This document shows positions 50,034 to 61,584 of a stretch of 64,000 bases of DNA, piece after piece. Under the pieces are notes generated by a model. It was not told where the DNA came from. It did not search any database and worked only from the letters and a program-made list of their open reading frames with translations. Position numbers and translations under genes: made by a program. Within the stretch, counting starts at the first letter, position 1; every line of letters starts with the position of its first letter. Source of the stretch: Enoplolaimus lenunculus (Eukaryota; Nematoda; Enoplea; Enoplida; Thoracostomopsidae); NCBI GenBank assembly GCA_030248215.1, contig JASANG010002509.1:62001-126000 (forward strand), written 5' to 3'.

Positions 50034-50664
50034 TCAACCGTGTGAAGCTTTGTCCTCAGTCGCCGTTCTTCAACTCTTTCAGCGCTTGCATTTCTATCTT
50101 GTTACTTGTGCTATTTGTACGTACCTTAGTACCAAATTATTTATTTAATTATGTAGATGACATTCTAAATATATGCATCATCATGGTGTATGGTGTAGAA
50201 TATGAAAAACAGTACATTTTTAGACGATCGTTCGCCTTGTTTTTCAAAATAGTTTAAGTGATTTTTTAAGCTAAAAACAGACGCCGTTGAATGGGCTGAT
50301 TATAGCATTGTTTTTTCAGCTAACAATCGTTGAACGCCATTTGTGGGCCGTTCTGATTTGGAAAGGAGAGTGTTACAATACTTCCATGTACAGAACTAGC
50401 GTTTCTAGTGTACAGTAGTGGGCTTAAGATCTATTTTGTCATTCTTGACCAGTTTCGTAAGCCTATTTTGTGTAATGTTTTGAACGATATTCTAAGACCC
50501 AGTCGTTGAAAATCTTTAAAATATACGGGTGATTAAGGTGTTGTTTTTTTACTTTTGAATGGATATAAACGTTAGCGAGATTACAGTTCAAAGGTTAGCG
50601 GTACGAAAACTTCCTCAAATAGGACAGTAATTCATGGGTTAGTTAAACGGCTTAATCACACTAG
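50034..50664. other. No supported gene
   Basis: A hydrophobic frame at 50042-50257 has no family match and is not called. Confidence 0.35.
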
Positions 50665-50961
50665 CGATACGGTCACCAAACTGCATGCAGGCCTGAATAA
50701 AATTGAATTCGCGACTTCAAAGTATACTAAAGTTTTCAAAGTACATTCCTAACTGCTTATAACTTTGCATTATCGCTCATACTTCTGGTACAAGACAAAC
50801 GTTTAAAATTCAACGGATTTGCAGTACCGGATGCATATCAGTAGCGAGCGGTGGCAGAGTGTGGGTTAAAAGTAAATAACAGTCCGTAACCGAATACCAA
50901 AAGGGGTACACTCTGGAAAGGTCAAATAAAATATCAGTCTCCCGTCTTATTCGGGTCACTA
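50665..50961 (-). mobile_element. Family D element, copy 4, reverse
   Basis: CTTATTCGGGTCACTA at the right border and TTTAAAATTCAACGGAT plus TAACTTTGCATTATCGCTCA within, the reverse complement of the family core. Confidence 0.7.
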
Positions 50962-51252
50962 CAGTAGACGTTTAAAACGCCGAAATGTTTTACTATTGTC
51001 GCTTTTTAACTTTTTCGGTTGAAGCGATGTTTACTAAAGACTGGATGTCTACCATGTGCTATATAGCGATGTCGGTTTGGTCATATTTCGCATGTTTTGC
51101 TATAATACTTAGCTTGGTTTATAATTTTGTGACAGAAAAGAAAACTTTCACAATCGTGCGTTTGTATAATTTGTCAAAAAAAGTGGCACGAAATGTGAAT
51201 GTATTTATGATTTGTATTGCAACACCGTATTTTATTCAACATTTTAAAATTT

Positions 51253-51504
51253 GGCCCATGTAAAGATCAGGGGCGGAACGTTTTTCTGTGGGACTGCAAT
51301 CGAGTAAGCTTATGCTTTGGATTTGTTTGGCTTAGGCTTAGAGCCTTACGGGTTAGGCTTAGGAATATGCTCATTCTTACGCTTAGGCTTGGGGTTAGGC
51401 TTAGGCTTAGGAATATGCTCATTCTTACGCTTAGGCTTTGGCTTAGGCTTAGGCTTATAGTAATATGCTTATAATACTGCTCCACACCTGTTCTTTACAT
51501 TGGC
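51253..51504. mobile_element. Hexamer element type B, copy 4, with target duplication
   Basis: GGCCCATGTAAAGATCAGGG to CCTGTTCTTTACATTGGC, 252 bp. TTAAAATTT is repeated at 51244-51252 and 51505-51513. The core contains a direct duplication of GGAATATGCTCATTCTTACG. Confidence 0.88.
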
Positions 51505-51513
51505 TTAAAATTT

Positions 51514-52590
51514 CGCAACAAACACTGAAAATGGCGATTTATGTTTGGCGAATTTGTCGTTGAAACAGTTTTTTTCAGAAAAATATTTCAGAAAAGCGTA
51601 AAAAAAAATTTTTTTCTCAAAATTTTACCGATTAGCACTGGCGAAGAGTTTGCGTAGATAATATGAGTTTCATCGGTATTTAGCTTGCTTTCAGCCTTGG
51701 TAAAACTTGGTTTCAGAGACAGCAAGTAGTACCTAGCAGTCACTCCAAGGGTTGTATTGAATTTTAGCCAAAACTATAAAAAATATGTTTCAACAGTGCC
51801 ACATTTTGCCAGATTTTCATTAATATGTTTGTTGTTTGTCCGTTGTGTTTTGAGCATTTAATTAGCATAACCAAAAGCCATAAGAGATTTTCAGGTTTTA
51901 CTTCATACAACAAGCTAAACTCGACGTGATCAAACACAGCTTCGCTGTGTGTCGCCGTATTGAAGCACAATAATACGGTGTTTGTACGCTTTCACACAAG
52001 ATTTTTTGCTTAGGATTAAGTCTAAGACAAGGTTTGCTTTTTGCAAGCCTGTGTTCAGAGTCTTTGCCTAAAGCGTAAACCTAAGCCTAAACCTAATACA
52101 ATAGACGGCTAAGGGATTTGTTTATCTAGCCGTGTGATAATTTCACGAAATGCAAAACTATCCCGTGCCCCTTCAACTATTCATGGTTTGTAATTTTTTA
52201 GCCAGGGTTTTCGGCTTCAACCAGAAACTCTTAAAGTACTTTATTAGAAATCCTTGCTGTTCCAATAATTATTTAGCGAACAATTTTGGGAGCCGGCAAC
52301 CTCCTTAATAACCCAAACGAAAATATTTATCAATGTGTGGGGGGGGTTGCCCTTGTAGATTGAAAGCAAACAAAATTGCCGAAATGTTTACAACAGAACT
52401 TTATATCACATATTTTTCGATATCGTTCTCATTTTTTACATTTGTGACACGGAAATGGCGTCGTTGTTGTCGCTTACTTCTTTCGCGTGGGTTGTTACAA
52501 AATATAAACTGCTCGCGTGTTTCCCGTCATAAATTTCTGAATATGCCACTGTTCGCAACTACTTGTCAGTGTAGGTTGGAACTGACGGAC
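51514..52590. other. No gene seen
   Basis: Degenerate hexamers at 52000-52110 (TTGCTTAGGATTAAG, AACCTAAGCCTAAAC). Frames here are short and unconvincing. Confidence 0.35.
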
Positions 52591-52594
52591 ATCA

Positions 52595-52795
52595 GACCTT
52601 TCTAAAAAGCAGCTGAAAAACCCGGGCCTGCGGAGCGGGGATCGAACTCTCAGCCTACGGATCGTTAAGCGAACACTCTACCACTGCGCCACGCAGCCCG
52701 CGTGTCCAACTGCATTTTTCGTCGGCTATATGTGTCGACCGTATGCTCCCGGCAAGCATACTACGCAATGTGCATTGCATATATATTGCATGCGA
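52595..52795 (-). mobile_element. tRNA-like SINE family Z, copy 3
   Basis: Minus strand: head with GTATGCTTGCCGGGAGCATA, CGGTCGACACATATAGCCG, then GCGGGCTGCGTGGCGCAGTG (A box), AGAGTTCGATCCCCGC (B box) and tail TTTTTCAGCTGC. It has the most tRNA-like boxes of the three copies but no clean anticodon stem. Confidence 0.75.
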
Positions 52796-53710
52796 CAACC
52801 ATGTCTCATATGCTTACACTGCTCTTTAAACTTTCATTGAAGTCACTGCCGTCTGTCGTCAAAATGCGTAGGAGTTTAAATGAAGTACAGCGCGTTCTAA
52901 AACAAGACCGGAGACCTAATAAAATTGGCATAGTTTGCGAAATAACAAAAATCTATTTTAAGTTTAATATTCGAACTGTCAAAATGTAAAAAAAATAGAT
53001 ACAATATTTACCTAATTGAACTTTAGGGAGAATTGAACTAAATTTAAATTCTATGCAATCATTTTTGAAATTTTGGCTTTTAAGATATTGTTACATTATT
53101 TTAGTTTCGTGCAAATTTACTGTGTAAAAACCAAACGTTTTTTAGCAAATTTCATCATTGATCTCGTATTGTATCAATACCACTTGACACTGAATACGAA
53201 CTTAGCGTGTTTGGCATACGGTTTCAAAATTCATTACTAAATAAATTTTTTCCACCAACTTTTTTTATTTAGCTTATTTCGCGGATTCAGGAAATATTTC
53301 CGCATTTCAAGCGAGTCTTCGGTTCAAAATATATAAGGTTCAGTTGTACCATTGGCTGCACGAAATCAATCTTGAAATGAGTTCAACGGGACCATCGTGT
53401 CGGGTACCTAGAGAAATTATTCAAATTACCTCAAACAATTTTTGTTGTTATTCAAGTGAAAGTTATCAATATTTAATGTATGAGGTTAATATTTTGGCGT
53501 TTCCAACTGTGTAACGTTTCGGTTTGCGCATGTCGTGACTAACGAACGCAAAGCTAAAAGATAAATTAATTTAAAAAATATTTGTAAATGCAAATAAAAT
53601 AGCAAAATATAGAAGACAGTAAACGACATGTTTTAGTTGCTAGAAATGAAGCTTATAACGAAATCTATTTGATGGCAATATATTTTTGGGAGTAATTTGA
53701 TAAAATCGCC
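52796..53710. other. No gene seen
   Basis: AT-rich; a frame at 52702-52989 overlaps the SINE and is not supported. Confidence 0.35.
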
Positions 53711-54093
53711 GGCTCATGTATAGAACAGGGCCGGAACTGTAGTATAAGCATATTCCTAAGCCTAAGCTTAAGCCTAAGCCTAAGCCTAGGCCTAAGCCTA
53801 AGCGTAAGGATGAGCCTATTCCTAAGCCTAAGCGTAAGGATGAGCCTATTCCCAAGCCTAAGCGTAAGTATGAGCCTATTCCAAAGCCTAAGCGTAAGGA
53901 TGAGCCTATTCCTAAGCCTAAGCGTAAGGATGAGCCTATTCCTAAGCCTAAGCCTAAGCCTAAGCCTAAGCAAAAAATTTAGCATAAATCTTGAACTGGC
54001 CTAAGCCTAAGCAAAAAATTTAGCCTAAATCTTGAACTGACTCTGCTACGGCCCGTACGGAAAACGATCCGGCCCTGTTCTATACATGGGCCA
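53711..54093. mobile_element. Hexamer element type A, copy 5, expanded core
   Basis: CTCATGTATAGAACAGGGCC and CCCTGTTCTATACATGGGCC ends. The core holds a 30-bp higher-order unit, CCTATTCCTAAGCCTAAGCG plus TAAGGATGAG, five times (about 53787-53940). A second direct duplication around AGCAAAAAATTTAGC follows. Confidence 0.88.
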
Positions 54094-54339
54094 AAACGCC
54101 AATCAAATACTGGTATATTATTAAGGAAGTGTTACTCTTATGTGATTCAAGTTTTCAATCAGTAACAGTCGTATAAGGTTTGCAACGTTTGGTTTCAAAT
54201 TACTAACATTCCCATTGGGTTACAAAGACACGACAGTATTAGCTAAGTTCTCAAAATGACAATCATTGCATGACAGACGAGATAAAAAAAGTGCTGTAAT
54301 GGAGAGTTATTAAAAATGACAAGCCTAAATAGTTAGGGT

Positions 54340-54500
54340 TGCGCTATACTCGCCGTAAGAATAAGGACGCGGTCGCGAACCGGTGCACGGTACGGTAAAA
54401 GTGTTTACTACAGGTTGTTAGGCAAGCATGTCGGTGTGACCCGGAGCGTTCCGGCATCCGGTGTAGTCGAGCAAAGCGAAACGCTTAGAATTCTTGCGTT
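54340..54500. mobile_element. P-family-like end fragment
   Basis: TTAGGGTTGCGCTATACTCG matches the P1 terminus at 12116-12136 in reverse; GC-rich CGGTGCACGGTACGG follows, without the tandem core. Confidence 0.4.
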
Positions 54501-54964
54501 TACTACCAAAAACTGTCACTTGGTGATAGTGCAGAACTGATGTAATTTTTTTGCACGAATTTTGCTAAAGTTAATTGTATTAAAACTGTTCGAAGAATTG
54601 ATTATATCTTAGCAGGTAGCAGATATTAATTTCACATATAAAATGAATAAACGTCAGTCTCTAAGGTACTATAAAATAGCCTTAATCGCAGTAATTTTCC
54701 TAATGCAACTTAATGTTTGCGGAAACTTCTTAGATTCATGTATCATTTATTAGGTTACACAACGACAAATTCAGTTGTATTATTGGGTTATCGCTTTAGT
54801 AATGTTAAGTTTAAGCAGTACCATATAGAGCCATTTAGAAAATTATGCTGCAGATTCGAAGGCGCTTGAAACCATATGATTATGTAAGCTAAACATACTG
54901 TGATTGAATGTTTACAGCAGCAAGAATTCAGTGTATACAGCCGACATGTTGTCTAAATATAAAA

Positions 54965-55259
54965 CCCTATTCACACGTGCAAGGTTTTGAAGAAAAAACT
55001 TGCACATGCATCCGGCATGTACAAGTTTGGTCACAAAGCAGCCTTGAAGTTTTTGCAGCTGCAAATTATTCACTGCAATTCATGCTATTGAATTTAACTC
55101 CCATATGAGAACGCAGTTGAAGACGCGTGAATTTCTTGCACCTGCAGTACGATTGGTCAATCCAAATGTTCTTTTGAGAATACATGCAGTTGCTAGTGTT
55201 TAATACAATTTGCAGCTGCAAGTTCTCTCTGCAAACACTTGCAGGTGTGAATGGGGCTT
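54965..55259. mobile_element. Family G foldback element, copy 3
   Basis: CCCTATTCACACGTGCAAGG left; CTTGCAGGTGTGAATGGGGC right; TTTTTGCAGCTGCAAATTA and CATGCTATTGAATTT shared with 58541. Confidence 0.82.
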
Positions 55260-56160
55260 AAATGATATTTTTTCAATAAGCTTAAATAACCCGAATTTCA
55301 GGTCATATTATTTCAGTGCTTGCTTCCGTGTAAGAACCAAAATATCAAACAGTGCTAAATTTGAGAAAAAGTTATAATTTTCAGAATCGTTTGGACAGTT
55401 ACTGATAGTTGAATTTTAGACCAAAAATAGTATTTAGGTTCAGAAATCAACGAAAACGCCAGCTTAATATAGCTTGATGCATAGACAGCAGAATTGAGTT
55501 TTAGAACCATAATTTGAAATCAAACAATTTAGCAGAGAATTTTAAAATTTCGGGCTTCTGCTGGCTTTGAAGATTCCAATAAACTAAAAGTTACTTAAAT
55601 TTTATGTAAAAAGAGTGTTTTTAAATCTGTAGGTTATTTTGATAATTTACTGTTAAACCGCGTTCAAATAGCTGAGTTTCTTAGCTACAATGATTACTGA
55701 TTACTCAGACTTCCTGGAATACAAAATTCCGGCCGTATTTCGATTCCAGCTAATATTAAGACTATATTGTGATTGTAAATTATTGACAATCTGTCTTATT
55801 TTTAAGCCAAAAATGAGGCGAAAACTATTGGCAGATTTGCACGTTTTCGGCAATTTGAATTATTTTCATTGGACAGAAATAAAGAGTTTTAATTTTGTAA
55901 CCACCTTTAAACGACACAGCTAAACAATTGTATTGTTTAAAATTTAAATATTTCACTTCTAATTTCGGCGTTTAGTAAGAAATTTGAATTCTAATTTCGT
56001 TCAAGGTTCTAACAAAAACAATTTTAACCTGTAGCCTGTTGCTAGAAACACACACAAAAAACCCCGACCACAGTATGAATTTGACAGCTGTCACAAGTTT
56101 ATGTTTTATAGTTTGAACGTTTTATTTTTCACTTTAACCGGTACGAACGCGTTGACAAGT
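55260..56160. other. No gene seen
   Basis: Very AT-rich; the frame at 55690-55923 is unrecognised and not called. Confidence 0.35.
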
Positions 56161-56168
56161 ACCGCGAC

Positions 56169-56340
56169 CAGTGGCGGATCCAGGATCTTAAAATGGGGGG
56201 AGCCAAAATTTCACAGGTGATAAACTTACTTTTGACCCATACACAAACCACGAACTATTGTCACAAAATTGCTATATAATTTTTGTCGAGATGCTGTTGG
56301 GGGGGCACGGCCGGGGTGGCCCCCCATGGATCCGCCATTG
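56169..56340. mobile_element. Family F-type hAT MITE with 8-bp target duplication
   Basis: CAGTGGCGGATCC and GGATCCGCCATTG ends, 172 bp; ACCGCGAC at 56161-56168 and again at 56341-56348. CA..TG ends with an 8-bp duplication are diagnostic of hAT. Confidence 0.88.
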
Positions 56341-56838
56341 ACCGCGACCAGGAAATTGAAACGCAAACCGGGTGTTTACGACATTTTTATGCTCCCCTGG
56401 GGTACGAAGCGTTAATAAATTCTGGTTTGTTTATTTGGGTTTGGTCGCTCAAAACCGTTCAACCTAAACTAAGAATACGGCATTTAATTTGTGGTTTTCT
56501 TGGTATGCGTGGCTCGGCAATCCATGTAGAAGGTAGGTGCGCGTAGATCTATTGCAAACTATTAACCAAACAGTATTTGGTGATATCTCATGCCAGGAGT
56601 AGATATGATTAACCCGATAATACCATATTTTCCTTATTGAACCTGGTTCTTTGACGCCAATCAGTCCAAGTCTCCAGTGTTTTGAAATGACGGTAACGCG
56701 CCTGTGGATGGAATACTAATGCATTGTTTTCAATTAGACCATGTGTGTCTCCAGACACCGGTGTACCTTGCCATCGTTCTCAACGTAAGCAAAGTAGTGC
56801 TACCCAGGAGCGGTTGTTGGGGCGCTAGAAATTCGAGC

Positions 56839-57003
56839 CAATGTAAAGAACACGGACGGAACAGTATTATGAGCTTATTCCTAAGCCTAAGTCTAAGCGT
56901 AGGAATGAGCATATTCCTAAGCCTAAGCGTACGCCTTAGTCTAAGCCAAGCAAAAAAATTAGTCTAAAGCTTAAGTTTACTCTATTGCAGTCCCACAGAA
57001 AAA
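56839..57003. mobile_element. Hexamer element type B, copy 5
   Basis: CCAATGTAAAGAACACGGAC left; CAGTCCCACAGAAAAAAGTT right, diverged; core CCTAAGCCTAAGTCTAAGCG. Confidence 0.72.
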
Positions 57004-57078
57004 AGTTTCTGAGTTTACGGATTGGGAGTTCCACACAATTCGCATGGTTTCAATGGATTTCAGTTGTGAGACAATAAT

Positions 57079-57315
57079 ATGGTGAATTTCCGGGTGATTA
57101 AACAAAGCGAAGAAAAGCTTCAAAGAGCATTCGCATTGGTCGCCGCTGCGCGAACATCGCTAAGGTTCTTTGTCAAGCCGCCGGCCCGTCAGATACGTGA
57201 AACCATAAACCGTTTTACGACAGACGCCTGCATTCGTACTTGCAAATCCCTGCAGTTGTATGCAAACTCACTAATATTTTGCATATTTTTAAAAATGAAT
57301 TTCACCGAAATTTGA
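57079..57315 (+). CDS. Possible exon, unknown function
   Basis: Open frame starting MVNFRVIKQSEEKLQRAF and continuing with AARTSLRFFVKPPARQIRET. The first 180 bases are markedly GC-richer than the flanks and the residues are charged and helical, as in real coding DNA. The last 20 residues look like read-through into AT-rich DNA. No homology recognised. Confidence 0.3.
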   Translation: MVNFRVIKQSEEKLQRAFALVAAARTSLRFFVKPPARQIRETINRFTTDACIRTCKSLQLYANSLIFCIFLKMNFTEI

Positions 57316-58054
57316 AATTTAAAAACCCAAAAAATTAATGAATGAAATTCTATTTTTGCTTGAACGTAGTAACTCTACTGGCTGTTTAGGTGTTTAACCA
57401 TTGCCGAAATTAGCTGAACCAATGCTTCAGATACCACTGCTAAGCATTGTTTGGTGCGTGTGGAACTAGCAAAATCATATGCATAGTTTGAGGGGGGATT
57501 GGTTTTTAGTCTTAATGGTGGCGGTTTTACTTTTGATGACGTCCGGCGCTGTCCGTCACCGGGAGCCAGACGGTGCCGAACAACAATACATTTTTATAAT
57601 ATAAACTGCTAAAATTTGTTCAAGCTAATAGTAAACTACGTGAATCTTACTAATTTACCATAATTTATCGTAACCCGCCAGTCATTCGCCGGACAGAGCC
57701 CTCAACTTTAGCCAAACCTAAAGCTAAGCCCTCAACCTAATCTTTAGCCTAAGCATTTCAATGGCCAACAAGTCGCCACATCAATGAAATTATTTATTAT
57801 GCTACCCTACAACAGGTGCCTAATATACACTAATTTGTGCAGTGTAGGTTTTCAAATATTCTGCTTCCAGGATTTAAACAAATGATGCTAACCACAAAGA
57901 TTAATATAGCAAATTTAGCACAAATTTGACATAGGCGCTAGAAGTTGTACAGCAAATTATACAAAATTATTTAGGCTCAAGTGAAAGCCCGAACAAAACC
58001 TGCTTTGTCTACGCTAGTTGTAGGTCGACGAGCAGCCGGGCTGGTGCTGTTAAT
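57316..58054. other. No gene; short P-like and hexamer words
   Basis: 57540-57580 has CGTCCGGCGCTGTCCGTCAC; 57715-57765 has CTAAAGCTAAGCCCTCAACC. Nothing bounded. Confidence 0.35.
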
Positions 58055-58222
58055 AGGCATGTAGCCAGCTCACTTTGCGAAGAGGCGTGGTTAACTCATT
58101 TTCAGCAGGGACATACGTTGGATTTCGATGGCTTACAAGTAAGGTTGAAAATTGTCTATTGGAGCAAAATTGTTCCAGGGGTACTGACCACCCCTGGCCC
58201 GTTCGGTTACGGACCCATAGGA
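58055..58222. mobile_element. Family E element, copy 9
   Basis: GGCATGTAGCCAGCTCACTT left, TTCGGTTACGGACCCAT right. Confidence 0.65.
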
Positions 58223-58540
58223 CTTGCGAATTCTCGTGCTACCAAAACTTTTTCGATGTTGGAACCGTTACCTCGTTCCTTGCGCGTTGGAAAATATTTT
58301 TGTCACGTGTAGTGAACCCCGGTAAACGGTCGTAATGCTGTTTTGGTCACAGATTTATACAGTCATCTGCAGACGACAGGGTATATTTTAGAAATCGTTT
58401 TAATCTCAAAATGTTTTACAAAGCTGACGGCAACGAACGAAATACCATTTATATTTGTGTGGTTATGAAGCCAGGTTCATTTTTATGTAAAATTGCTTAA
58501 TAAGGGCAAATAACGGTGGAATTGAAGCAAACAGTCATAA

Positions 58541-58843
58541 AGCCCTATTCACACGTGCACGTTTTTGCAGCAAAAACTTGCAGCACGTGCAACTTACATG
58601 TGCAAGTTTATTTACAAAGCAGCTTTGAAGTTATTACAGCTGCAAATTAGTCACTGGAATTTATGCTATTGAATTTCATTCGCTTCTGAGAACGCAGCTG
58701 TAAGTCGCTTGAATTTCTTGCACCTGCAGTTTGATTGGTCAATCGGAATGTTCCTTTGAAAATATACTTGCAGCTGCAAGTAGGTCGCGCAAGTTGTCGC
58801 TATGAATTCTCGCTGCAAAAACTGGTACGTGTGAATGGGGCTT
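58541..58843. mobile_element. Family G foldback element, copy 4
   Basis: AGCCCTATTCACACGTGCAC and ACGTGTGAATGGGGCTTT ends; interior as at 54965. Confidence 0.82.
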
Positions 58844-59029
58844 TATTGAACCGTGCAAAATAGTCTATGAAATTGCTTAGTGAAACAAAGGAACCGTATT
58901 TTAATATCGATATTATTAATTCTTTACCGTAGGAACGGTTTAAAATCATACATAAGCACACAAAACAATCTGTTCACGAACCGCATAACAGACATAAGCG
59001 TAGCTTTGGCTTCAATTTCGAGAACGGGG

Positions 59030-59300
59030 TCTTTTCCGTTATCCCCCATCCCGAGTTTGCCCAAAAACGCTTCGATTTTGAAAATTTTTGCATATTTGAG
59101 CTTCTCATGATCTCTCCTGATCGTTTCACGCCTAAATTGAAATTTTTGAAAAATTTCGATTTTTTAGGTCCCAAGGTCCCGCCATTGGGAACTAAAATTT
59201 TTTTTGTCAAAAAGTTTAAGAAATTATATATTATTCGATGCAGCATGAAGACCTGACTAAATTTAAGAAATTTCAAAAATTTACCTACGTTCGTCAAAGC
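59030..59300. mobile_element. Element N, half copy
   Basis: GAGCTTCTCATGATCTCTCC, TTTCACGCCTAAATTGAAAT and AGGTCCCAAGGTCCC match the arm at 7000-7090. Confidence 0.55.
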
Positions 59301-59689
59301 GGTTTGCCTATTCTACGTAAAATGAAATATTTCTAATATTTTAATTAAAATCCAGGTGGTAAAAATATGTACATCTTGCTATTTCTCGATATATTTGTCA
59401 GTTACGATACTGTGATAGTTTTTTTACACAAAATATTTATTAGGTACGCTTTTCTATAATATGGAAATTTCTGGTCAAATCAGGCAAAACCATTTTGATT
59501 TCTGCTTTGGTAGTCAGGGGCGTAGTCAGCGGATTTCATGTCGGAACCGAATAACAAGGAGTAAAAGGGTTCGCTTGACAGCGTAAAGAGATTGGACTGC
59601 TTGTAATAATTTACAACCTGCAAAGTATCATAAGCCGTCATAAAGGTACATTTTAGAAATTTCGGAACAGATTTTATCCCGTGTACTTT

Positions 59690-60060
59690 TTCAGGTATAT
59701 ACCCCTTAGTCACCCGTACGGCGCCGTCCGTCACCGTCCGTCACCCAACGGCGCCGTCCGCCGCCGTCCGTCACCCAACGGCGCCGTCCGCCGCCGTCCG
59801 TCAACCGTACGGCGCCGTCCGTCACCGTCCGTCAACCGTACGGTGCAGTCCGTCACTGTCCGTCACCATATATTATCGTACCTGAGTTATTTTCGTACGA
59901 TACCGCACGCTGAAGGACGGCGTCGCACGGGGACGGACGGCGCCGCACGGTGACAGACGGCGCCGTATACTGAGACGAACGGCGCCGGACGGTACCGTGC
60001 GGGTAACTAAACGGACCCGGACGGTGCCGCACGTCAAAAAGTAACCCCACAACCCTTACA
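59690..60060. mobile_element. P-family element P3
   Basis: Tandem GCGCCGTCCGTCACCGTCCG and CAACGGCGCCGTCCGCCGCC words, then the opposite-strand run GGACGGCGCCGCACGGTGAC; right end CGTCAAAAAGTAACCCCACA. The core is a GC-rich palindrome around ATTATCGTACCTGAG. Confidence 0.75.
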
Positions 60061-60479
60061 ATCAATTGGTTGGCGTAATGTAGGCAAGAGGTTAACACTG
60101 ACACACTTATTTGGTAAATTTATTTTCATTTACTCAGGGCAATTTTGTGTAATTTTGAAAATTGTTTCATTTGTCAAAATAAATAACTGAATATAGTATA
60201 TTTTTAAGTCAGCACTATTTTAAATTTAGAAATTTATTCCAAAAATTTGAATTTAAAACAATGTAGCGGCCGAAGATTGTTCGTTTCACGTTAGAGGTTT
60301 GAATCACAATTATTGAAATTTTGCGCTATTTTAGCACCGAGTTTTATTTTTTGCTAAAATCAACAGCTTTCTCAGAAGTCCAATACTTGGCTGATTGTGC
60401 TAACAAACAGTGCAGCAATGCTTGCGTCATTTTGCAGCTGGTTTAAAATTTGTACATAAACTATCGCCAACTGATGATA

Positions 60480-60738
60480 CACTGGAAAAAATGGGAAGTC
60501 AAATTGACTCTCTCCGAAATATGCTTTTCCTGACTACACAAACGGAGTCAAAAGTCGACTCTGCCAGTGTCAAATTCGAGACTCTGACGGAGTCGAATTT
60601 GACTCAGTTTGTGTAATCAGGAAAAGCCTATTTCCGCAGAGAGTCAATTCCACTACGGAGTCGAATTTGACTCAGTTTGTGTAGTCAGGAAAAGCCTATT
60701 TTCCCAGAGAGTCAATTACCCTCACCATTTTTATAGTG
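60480..60738. mobile_element. MITE T1, copy 3, nested in element I
   Basis: CACTGGAAAAAATGGG to CCATTTTTATAGTG, with TA on both sides. One arm is duplicated internally (GACTCAGTTTGTGTAxTCAG twice). It sits exactly between CCAACTGATGA and GGTGCTACACAC, adjacent words in intact element I. Confidence 0.85.
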
Positions 60739-60802
60739 TAGGTGCTACACACATTTGAGAATATGGGTAAAGGTATAACGCGGCTGTTCCAAATATCCCT
60801 GT

Positions 60803-61093
60803 GTGCTATTTTGTGCATTTTTTGCTGTTCAAGACACGAACCTTATTTTGCATATGAGCCTAAAGCGCCATTGTAGCCTGCTTGAACAGATGTTTAACGT
60901 TCATAAATCAATGCCTGTACGAGCAGAACCAATGGCTTCAGCTCAAGAAGATTGCCAGCCTAATGAATATCGGGGGGATAGCAAAAATTTGGTAAACGGC
61001 AATTCCAGGCGTTCGTATAATTTAAAAGCGTTGAATAAATATTCGCATTTGAAAAGGCCAAAACTTTTACTACAACGACTGCTGAGTCTTTAA
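60803..61093 (+). CDS. Possible small protein or terminal exon, unknown function
   Basis: Open frame of 96 residues. The C-terminal half, with EPMASAQEDCQPNEYRGDSK and GNSRRSYNLKALNKYSHLKR, has a coding-like mix of polar and basic residues and dibasic sites (RR, KR). A TTCAAG acceptor-like site lies at about 60828-60833. It starts 65 bp after a MITE. Could be a last exon, a peptide precursor or chance. Confidence 0.28.
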   Translation: MLFCAFFAVQDTNLILHMSLKRHCSLLEQMFNVHKSMPVRAEPMASAQEDCQPNEYRGDSKNLVNGNSRRSYNLKALNKYSHLKRPKLLLQRLLSL

Positions 61094-61158
61094 GTCTTAA
61101 GCATCTACGGCCTTCATTCATCTATGCCTCGATATAATAGCAACGGTATGTATCGATG

Positions 61159-61334
61159 GCCAATGGAAAGAACAGGGCCGAAACAGTATTATAAGCTTAT
61201 TCCTCAGCCTCAGCCTAAGCCTAAGCCTAAGCCTAAGCCTAAGCCTAAGCCAAGCAAAAAAAATAGTCTAAAGCAAGTTTACTCTATTGCAGACTCACTG
61301 AAAAACGTTCCGCCCTTGATCTTTACATGGGTGT
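61159..61334. mobile_element. Hexamer element type B, copy 6, with 8-bp target duplication
   Basis: GCCAATGGAAAGAACAGGGC to TTGATCTTTACATGGGTGT, 176 bp; TATCGATG at 61151-61158 and 61335-61342. Pure CCTAAG core of eight units. Confidence 0.87.
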
Positions 61335-61584
61335 TATCGATGTCCCCTGTGTACAATTAATTCGCTTCACGACAGACCCGTGTGCTATGTTGTTTTGATT
61401 GACATCAGCAAATTGGGGTGGAGAGAGCAGTATAATGGCCGTTGCTAAACTTTCACTAACTGTCAAAATGCCCGTTTATAAGCGTTCAGAATAACAGGCG
61501 AAATTCTAGAACTTTAAAATGATGCTATAGATCCTATACTCTGCCGAAATGAATTAACTCTGCCGCTGAAAGCATATCGTCATG

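Noticed and set aside
50985-51263. Hydrophobic 92-residue frame, considered as another receptor
   Set aside because: No class A or B GPCR motif, AT-driven Phe/Tyr/Ile content, and its end runs into a type B MITE.
52620-52702. Intact tRNA gene on the minus strand
   Set aside because: A and B boxes are good, but no 5-bp anticodon stem with a 7-base loop forms and the acceptor arms pair poorly; it shares head and tail with two other SINE copies.
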